Below, one piece after another: positions 26,503-32,430 of a DNA stretch of 32,430 nucleotides. The DNA comes from an uncultured Ruminococcus sp. (GTDB taxonomy: Bacteria; Bacillota; Clostridia; Oscillospirales; Ruminococcaceae): positions 1 through 32,430 of the forward strand of contig CAMNFV010000008.1 in NCBI GenBank assembly GCA_946537515.1. The letters run 5' to 3'. The notes under the pieces were generated by a model, which was given only the letters and a program-made list of their open reading frames with translations, was not told where the DNA came from and ran no database searches. The position numbers and the translations under genes are program-made. Within the stretch, counting starts at the first letter, position 1, and every line of letters starts with the position of its first letter.

Positions 26503-26531
26503 TTGACTGTGCGGCGTTTTTATGGGATAAT
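26503..26531 (+). promoter_or_regulatory. Putative promoter of the COG2426 gene
   Basis: TTGACT-17 bp-GATAAT. Confidence 0.65.
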
Positions 26532-26628
26532 AGTATGCATCTGCCGAAGCAGGCAGAACAAGGAATTATTCAGCCGGCGGATACCTGCCGGGATCCCATA
26601 TATGACCGATGAACGGAGGCTGTGCAAT

Positions 26629-27186
26629 ATGATCTCTGCCATGATGTACCCGATGCTGTTTGCAGCAGGCGGCGCACAGGCGCTCGCAGAAAAAATGACC
26701 GAACTGCTCGGCGGACTGCCGCCGATCCTGATTCCCTTTATCATTTCGATGATCCCGATTCTGGAGCTTCGCGGCGGACTGATCGCGGCCTCTATTTTGC
26801 AGATCCCGATGTGGAAGGCGATCGGCGTCTGCATCCTCGGCAATATTCTGCCGATCCCGTTCATTCTGCTGTTTATCGAGAAGATCCTCAACTGGATGGA
26901 AGGCTGCAAGATCGGCTGGATGCGCAAGCTCGCAACCTGGCTGAAGGAACGCGGCACCGGCAAAAAGGCGGATAAGATCCGCAAGGTCGAGTTCATCGGA
27001 CTGCTGCTCTTTGTCGGCATTCCGCTGCCCGGTACCGGCGCATGGACCGGCTCGCTGATCGCGGCGCTGCTCCATGTCAGCAGAAAGAAATCCGTTCCGG
27101 CGATCTTCCTCGGCCTGATCCTCGCAACGATCATCATGACGATCCTCTCCTACGGCGGATTGCAGGCGATCATCGACCTTTTCTGA
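26629..27186 (+). CDS. Small multi-drug export family (COG2426) membrane protein
   Basis: PPILIPFIISMIPILELRGGLIAASILQIPMWKAIGVCILGNILPIPFILLFIE...LLLFVGIPLPGTGAWTGSLIAALL; RBS CGGAGG. Confidence 0.88.
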   Translation: MISAMMYPMLFAAGGAQALAEKMTELLGGLPPILIPFIISMIPILELRGGLIAASILQIPMWKAIGVCILGNILPIPFILLFIEKILNWMEGCKIGWMRKLATWLKERGTGKKADKIRKVEFIGLLLFVGIPLPGTGAWTGSLIAALLHVSRKKSVPAIFLGLILATIIMTILSYGGLQAIIDLF

Positions 27187-27190
27187 ATCA

Positions 27191-27234
27191 GACATCAATC
27201 GGCATTGCATCGCCCGCAATGCCGGTTGTCTTTT
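27191..27234 (+). terminator. Intrinsic terminator
   Basis: CGGCATTGC...GCAATGCCGGTTGTCTTTT. Confidence 0.7.
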
Positions 27235-27470
27235 ATGCACACAGCGCGTTCGCCTGACCGATCGTTCGGCATTCATTACTCCGGCAATCAAATGTCGATA
27301 AGCCGCAGCAATAAGACGGTATCTTGCAGTTTGCATAATATAACCGGTAAAAATCCGATGCGGATTTGTATGTGCATACAAAAATCGAAAAATCTTGCGC
27401 GAAAAAAAGGATTTTTCGTCCCCGATGCAGTATATTTTATCAGAAGATACTGAAAAAGGGGGCTTGCCGA

Positions 27471-28463
27471 ATGACTGTCCGCGAACAGACCGAATCTTTT
27501 GAAAATATGATTCTCTGTGAGAATGCCTGCCATGCCGATGCTGCCGAGCGCGATGTGCCGGAGCCGCTTTGCCCGCTGCGAACCGAATTCCAGCGCGACA
27601 GAGACCGTATCCTGCATTGTACATCATTCCGGCGGCTCAAGCGCAAGACGCAGGTTTTTCTGTCTCCGATCGGAGATCACTACCGGACCCGCCTGACGCA
27701 TACGCTCGAGGTCGCACAGATTGCGCGGACCATGGCGCGTGCGCTGCGGATGAACGAAGACCTGACCGAAGCGATCGCCTTAGGGCATGATCTCGGGCAC
27801 TCCCCCTTCGGCCACGCCGGAGAAGCCGCGCTCAACGGCATCACACCCGGCGGCTATAAGCATTATGAACAGAGCGTCCGCGTCGTCGAATATATCGAGA
27901 AAAACGGCAAAGGCTTAAATCTCACCAAACAGGTGCGCGACGGCATCCTCTGCCATACGAATATGATCGCGCAGACCTTAGAGGGCAATCTGGTGCGCCT
28001 CGCTGACCGCATTGCCTATATCAACCACGATATTGACGATGCGATCCGCGGCGGAATCCTCAAAGAGAGCGATCTCCCGCGCGACTGCACCGAAATTCTC
28101 GGGCACTCCAAATCGGAGCGCATCACCACAATGATCACCTCTGTCATCGAACACGGTGATACCGAAATGGACATGATGCCGGAGATCCGGCAGGCACATG
28201 ATGCGCTGCACAAGTTCCTCTATCAGAATGTCTATTCCGGTTCGGCGGCGAAAACCGAGGATCACAAGGCACAGGAGCTCATCCGCCGCCTTTACGCCTA
28301 TTACAGCGAGCACCCGCACGAGATGCCCGCGGAATATCAGGCGCTTGCAGAGCGGTTCACGGTCGAACGCGCCGTCTGCGACTATATCGCAGGCATGAGC
28401 GACGACTACGCGATCTATGACTACGAAAAGCTCTTTATCCCGCGTTCTTGGGATGTCAGATAA
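27471..28463 (+). CDS. dgt: Deoxyguanosinetriphosphate triphosphohydrolase-like HD protein
   Basis: CTSFRRLKRKTQVFLSPIGDHYRTRLTHTLEVAQIARTMARAL...ALGHDLGHSPFGHAGE. Confidence 0.93.
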   Translation: MTVREQTESFENMILCENACHADAAERDVPEPLCPLRTEFQRDRDRILHCTSFRRLKRKTQVFLSPIGDHYRTRLTHTLEVAQIARTMARALRMNEDLTEAIALGHDLGHSPFGHAGEAALNGITPGGYKHYEQSVRVVEYIEKNGKGLNLTKQVRDGILCHTNMIAQTLEGNLVRLADRIAYINHDIDDAIRGGILKESDLPRDCTEILGHSKSERITTMITSVIEHGDTEMDMMPEIRQAHDALHKFLYQNVYSGSAAKTEDHKAQELIRRLYAYYSEHPHEMPAEYQALAERFTVERAVCDYIAGMSDDYAIYDYEKLFIPRSWDVR

Positions 28464-28529
28464 GCCGGTCTGACCGGTATCTGTTTCTGTATGATCCGAC
28501 ATCATGATCAGCATAAAGGAGAACCAGGT

Positions 28530-29624
28530 ATGGACAAAAAATCATTTCTGGCAGCCGGCGTAAGCGTCCTGCTCGTTGCCGCTGTTTGCATCATTCCGAC
28601 GCTGAACCGCAGCCGGAGCGCCGTCCTGTCTTCGGATGTGAACCCCTGGTATTATACACAGTACGGTGACGGCTCTTATGCCATCAAATATGACGCGGAT
28701 TATCTCACGAAGGAGCTTTCCATCCCGGCTGACGTACATTGTCCGAATTCCGACAGTTCCGATTCGGGAAACCCGGCAGTGACCGGTACCTATCCGATGC
28801 GGTTCTTCGGGTTCCGGCTGCGGTATCAATCCGAAAACAATCCCTTCCGGACATACTCTGCCATCTTCGACATTCCGATCAATGACGGGAAGCTGAAAAA
28901 TCTGCAAAAGGTTACGATGGAGGACGGTGCTGTACTGACCGGTCCCTGCTTTGAGGGCTGCATCAATCTGACCGAGGTCCGGCTGCCCGCCGATCTGACG
29001 GAAATCCCGAACGGCTGCTTTCACAGATGTGACAATCTTGCTTCCGTCGAAATCCCCCCGCATGTCAGCACGATCGGGAATATGGCATTCCACTGCTCCG
29101 GTCTCAAAGAAATCACACTGCCGCCGGAAACATCACGAATCAAAAGCAATGCATTCGGGCTGTGTGAAAAACTGCATTCCGTGACAGTGCTGAATCCGAA
29201 CTGCGTCTTTGATGATGCAGACGGAATCATCTTCTATAACAGCCTGAATCCGGGTGCAGATCAGACGCCGAGGAATAAAAAGGATATTCAGTTCAGCGGC
29301 ACGATCTTCGGCTATACGGGCAGCACCGCCGAAGCCTATGCAGAAAAGTACGGCTTGCAGTTTTCCAGTCTGGGCAGCTGTCCCGAGCCTGTGACAACGA
29401 CACAGGAAACCACAACGGAACCGGCTGAAACGACCGTGCTGAACAAAAGCAGCTCCGGTCAGAATGATGAAATGCATTTCGGTGATTCGGACGGAGACGG
29501 GAATCTTTCCGTTGATGAGGCAATCGACACGCTGAAAATCTATGCACAGGTGATTCAGGAAATCACGCCCTCATCCAGCGAAAGCACCGGCGAAACGGAT
29601 ACACCAGCCGAGCATACTGACTGA
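28530..29624 (+). CDS. BspA-like leucine-rich repeat protein with Thr-rich linker and a single dockerin/EF-hand-like repeat
   Basis: Signal anchor SFLAAGVSVLLVAAVCIIP; LRR_5-type repeats (CFEGCINLTEVRLPADLTEIPNGCFHRCDNLASVEIPPHVSTIGNMAFHCSGLKEITLP); linker VTTTQETTTEPAETT; GDSDGDGNLSVDEAIDTLKIYAQVIQ. Confidence 0.85.
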   Translation: MDKKSFLAAGVSVLLVAAVCIIPTLNRSRSAVLSSDVNPWYYTQYGDGSYAIKYDADYLTKELSIPADVHCPNSDSSDSGNPAVTGTYPMRFFGFRLRYQSENNPFRTYSAIFDIPINDGKLKNLQKVTMEDGAVLTGPCFEGCINLTEVRLPADLTEIPNGCFHRCDNLASVEIPPHVSTIGNMAFHCSGLKEITLPPETSRIKSNAFGLCEKLHSVTVLNPNCVFDDADGIIFYNSLNPGADQTPRNKKDIQFSGTIFGYTGSTAEAYAEKYGLQFSSLGSCPEPVTTTQETTTEPAETTVLNKSSSGQNDEMHFGDSDGDGNLSVDEAIDTLKIYAQVIQEITPSSSESTGETDTPAEHTD

Positions 29625-29646
29625 ACAGGAAAGGATGTGAACACAA

Positions 29647-31404
29647 ATGCTGCCGCAGGAATTTATCTATCAGCTCAAGCAGGCAAACCCGATCGAGCAG
29701 GTCATGGGCAGCTATGTGCAGCTCATCCGTGCGGGCTCGCTGCTCAAGTGCAACTGCCCGTTTCATTCCGAAAAAACACCTTCCTGCGTGGTTTATGCCG
29801 ATACACAGGATCCGCATTTCTATTGCTTCGGCTGCCATGCGGGCGGCGATGTGATCTCCTTTATCCGGCAGATCGAGGGCATCGGCTATATGGATGCCGT
29901 CCGGATGCTGGCGGAGCGCGCCGGAATGACCGTGCCGTCACAGTCGCAGGATAACCGCGAGGAAAATATGCGGATGCGCCTGCTGGAGCTCAACCGCGCC
30001 GCGGCAAATTATTACTATAAACAGCTGACCGGCCCGGACAAGCGCGGCCTGATGTACCTCAAGGAACGCGCACTCCGCCCCGATATCATCAAAAAATACG
30101 GCCTGGGCTTTGCAGGCGACAAATGGGACGGGCTCCTGAATGCCATGCAGCAGCTCGGCTTTACCGAGACAGAGCTGCTCGCTGCAAACCTCTGCGGCCG
30201 CTCCCAGAAAACCAACAATCTCTATGACAAATTCCGCAACAGAGTGATCTTCCCGATCATCGACCTGCGCGGCAATGTCATTGCATTCGGCGGCCGGACG
30301 ATCGAAAAAGGCGGCGAGCCGAAATATCTCAACTCATCCGATACACCCGTATTCAAAAAGGGACGCAATCTCTTTTCGATGAATTTTGCGAAGAAATCAC
30401 AGTCCAAGCGGCTGATTCTCGCAGAGGGCTATATGGATGTCATTGCGGTTCATCAGGCGGGCTTTGAGAATGTTGTCGCATCGCTCGGCACCGCGCTGAC
30501 ACCCGATCAATGCAGACTGATGCGGCAGTATGCCGATGAGGTCGTGATCTCCTACGACAGCGACGCCGCCGGTCAGAATGCAACGGTCAAGGCAGTCAAT
30601 CTGCTGCGTGCCGTCGGGCTGCGTCCGCGCATCCTGCATATGCACGATGCGAAAGACCCGGACGAATATATCAAGAAATTCGGCGCACCTTATTTCCGGA
30701 AGCTGCTTGAGGATGCAGACGATGCGCTCACCTATGAGTTGAAGCGCTGCCGCGACGGAACCGATCCCGCAAGCGAGGACGGCACCATTACCGCGCTGCA
30801 TAAAGCGGTCAATGTTCTCGCAGGCATCGAGAATGAGCTGGACAGAAATGTCTATCTCTCCCGTGTCGCAAAGGATTACGACATCAATCCCGAGATCCTG
30901 AAATCGCAGGTGGAGCGTGAGATCCGGAAGCGCAGAGCCGGCGCAAAAAAGCTGGACTGGCAGCGGCGCATCACCGCTCCGATGCTGCGCGATCCGGTCA
31001 ATCCGGATGCGACACAGCACCATGCAGAGGCAAAGGCGGAAGAGCAGATTCTCTGCTATCTCTTCCGGCAGCCTGATGCGCTGGAATCCGTGCTCGCAAG
31101 AATCAAGCCGGAGGAATTCGTCACGGCATTTCACCGGAAGGTCTATGAAAAGCTTGCCGAATTGCTCCCGCAGGGCTATGATTTTTCACTCTCGCTCTTT
31201 TCCGGCGAGGATTTCACACCGGATGAGACCGGCAGAATCGCCGGAATCCCCGCAAAATACGAGGAGATCGAGATCAACCCGCGCACCGTTGAGGACTGCA
31301 TCCGGACACTGAAGCAGAAGCCGATGCAGGATGTCAATATCGAAAATCTCAGCGATGACGAAGCTTCTGCATTCTTCGCTCAGCTCCGTCAGAACAAACG
31401 TTAA
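29647..31404 (+). CDS. dnaG: DNA primase
   Basis: CHC2 zinc finger [62 protein letters not shown] and [12 protein letters not shown]. Confidence 0.96.
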   Translation: MLPQEFIYQLKQANPIEQVMGSYVQLIRAGSLLKCNCPFHSEKTPSCVVYADTQDPHFYCFGCHAGGDVISFIRQIEGIGYMDAVRMLAERAGMTVPSQSQDNREENMRMRLLELNRAAANYYYKQLTGPDKRGLMYLKERALRPDIIKKYGLGFAGDKWDGLLNAMQQLGFTETELLAANLCGRSQKTNNLYDKFRNRVIFPIIDLRGNVIAFGGRTIEKGGEPKYLNSSDTPVFKKGRNLFSMNFAKKSQSKRLILAEGYMDVIAVHQAGFENVVASLGTALTPDQCRLMRQYADEVVISYDSDAAGQNATVKAVNLLRAVGLRPRILHMHDAKDPDEYIKKFGAPYFRKLLEDADDALTYELKRCRDGTDPASEDGTITALHKAVNVLAGIENELDRNVYLSRVAKDYDINPEILKSQVEREIRKRRAGAKKLDWQRRITAPMLRDPVNPDATQHHAEAKAEEQILCYLFRQPDALESVLARIKPEEFVTAFHRKVYEKLAELLPQGYDFSLSLFSGEDFTPDETGRIAGIPAKYEEIEINPRTVEDCIRTLKQKPMQDVNIENLSDDEASAFFAQLRQNKR

Positions 31405-31469
31405 TCCGCGCGGATCAACCCGCGCTTTGTTTTCAGACCGGCGCACCGGCGCCAAGGAGGATTCAGAAA

Positions 31470-32430
31470 ATGGCAGATGAAGAAAAGCGGCTGAATCAGC
31501 TGCTCGAGAAGGCAAAGGCAACCGGCAGGATCACGATTGCCGAGGTACAGGAGGCTTCCGAAACGCTCTCCATTGAACCGGATATCATCATGGAGCGCTG
31601 CTCAGCCTTGCAGATCGAGCTCGCGGATGAAGATATGTCCATGGATGACATGACAGATCCGGCCGTGACGATCGCGAATGACGAAATCTCGAATGATGAC
31701 TCCGTCAAAATCTACCTTAAAGAAATCGGAAGAGTCCCGCTGCTGACCGCAGATGAGGAAACCGACCTTGCACGCCGCCTCGCAGACAATCCCCACGATG
31801 AAGGCGCAAGACAGCGTCTGGCCGAAGCCAATCTCCGTCTGGTCGTCAGCATTGCGAAGAAATATGTCGGCAGAGGGATGCAGTTCCTTGACCTCATTCA
31901 GGAGGGCAATATGGGCCTGCTGAAAGCCGTCGATAAGTTTGATTATACCAAGGGCTTCAAGTTCTCAACCTATGCAACATGGTGGATCCGCCAGGCGATC
32001 ACCAGAGCGCTCGCCGATCAGGCGCGCACGATCCGTATTCCGGTGCACATGGTCGAGAGCATCACAAAGGTGAAGAAGGTCTCCAGCCAGATCCTGCATG
32101 AAACCGGTCAGGAGGCAAGCCCGGAGGAGATCGCACGCAAGCTGGAAATGCCGGTCGAAAAGGTACTCGAAATCATGCGGATCGCACAGGATCCGGTCTC
32201 TCTGGAAACGCCGGTCGGTGAGGAGGAGGACAGCCACCTCGGTGACTTCATTCCCGATGATCAGGCACCCTCGCCGGATGAAGCAGCCTCGAATGCAATG
32301 CTGAAGGAGCAGCTCAATGAGGTGCTCTCTACGCTGACAGACCGCGAAGCGAAGGTCATGCGGATGCGCTACGGCCTCGAAAACGGCAGACAGCAGACGC
32401 TGGAGGATGTCGGCAAGGCGCTCGGCGTCA
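31470..32430 (+). CDS. rpoD: RNA polymerase primary sigma factor, truncated at window end
   Basis: [74 protein letters not shown]...; RBS AGGAGG. Confidence 0.96.
   Translation, partial: MADEEKRLNQLLEKAKATGRITIAEVQEASETLSIEPDIIMERCSALQIELADEDMSMDDMTDPAVTIANDEISNDDSVKIYLKEIGRVPLLTADEETDLARRLADNPHDEGARQRLAEANLRLVVSIAKKYVGRGMQFLDLIQEGNMGLLKAVDKFDYTKGFKFSTYATWWIRQAITRALADQARTIRIPVHMVESITKVKKVSSQILHETGQEASPEEIARKLEMPVEKVLEIMRIAQDPVSLETPVGEEEDSHLGDFIPDDQAPSPDEAASNAMLKEQLNEVLSTLTDREAKVMRMRYGLENGRQQTLEDVGKALGV

Noticed and set aside
1-32430. CRISPR array, tRNA/rRNA genes, prophage or transposase genes
   Set aside because: No regularly spaced repeats, tRNA-like cloverleaf, rRNA segments or transposase/integrase motifs were seen in either strand.

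Overview
The window is a gene-dense, mostly housekeeping chromosomal segment. It most likely comes from a cellulolytic Ruminococcus-like Clostridia genome; that is an inference from dockerin and cohesin proteins together with spo0A, spoIVB and a spoVM-like gene. Supported loci from left to right: a PhoR/PhoP-type two-component pair; a tiny spoVM-like ORF; a GH5 cellulase with an internal dockerin; flavin reductase; spo0A; a hypothetical protein; spoIVB; HPr with a long structured leader; trmD-rimM; an XRE/membrane-protein pair; prfB; a DUF2975-like pair with an XRE regulator; an MBL hydrolase and maf; a hypothetical membrane protein; a CPA2 antiporter; glyA; a small cohesin-dockerin scaffoldin (ScaC-like); tsf-rpsB; a NatAB-like ABC exporter; a COG2426 protein; and dgt, an LRR/dockerin-like gene, dnaG and rpoD (truncated at the window end). 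I saw no CRISPR array, tRNA, rRNA, prophage or defence island. The best candidates for a second look are: the structured leader upstream of HPr; a recurring TTGCAT -35 element at five promoters; the small scaffoldin with upstream repeats; a dockerin-like LRR protein inside the dgt-dnaG-rpoD operon; the sporulation genes (spoVM-like ORF and 0A boxes at spo0A); and the acidic tyrosine-rich tail of the sensor kinase. All family calls come from reading protein motifs by eye; no searches were run.
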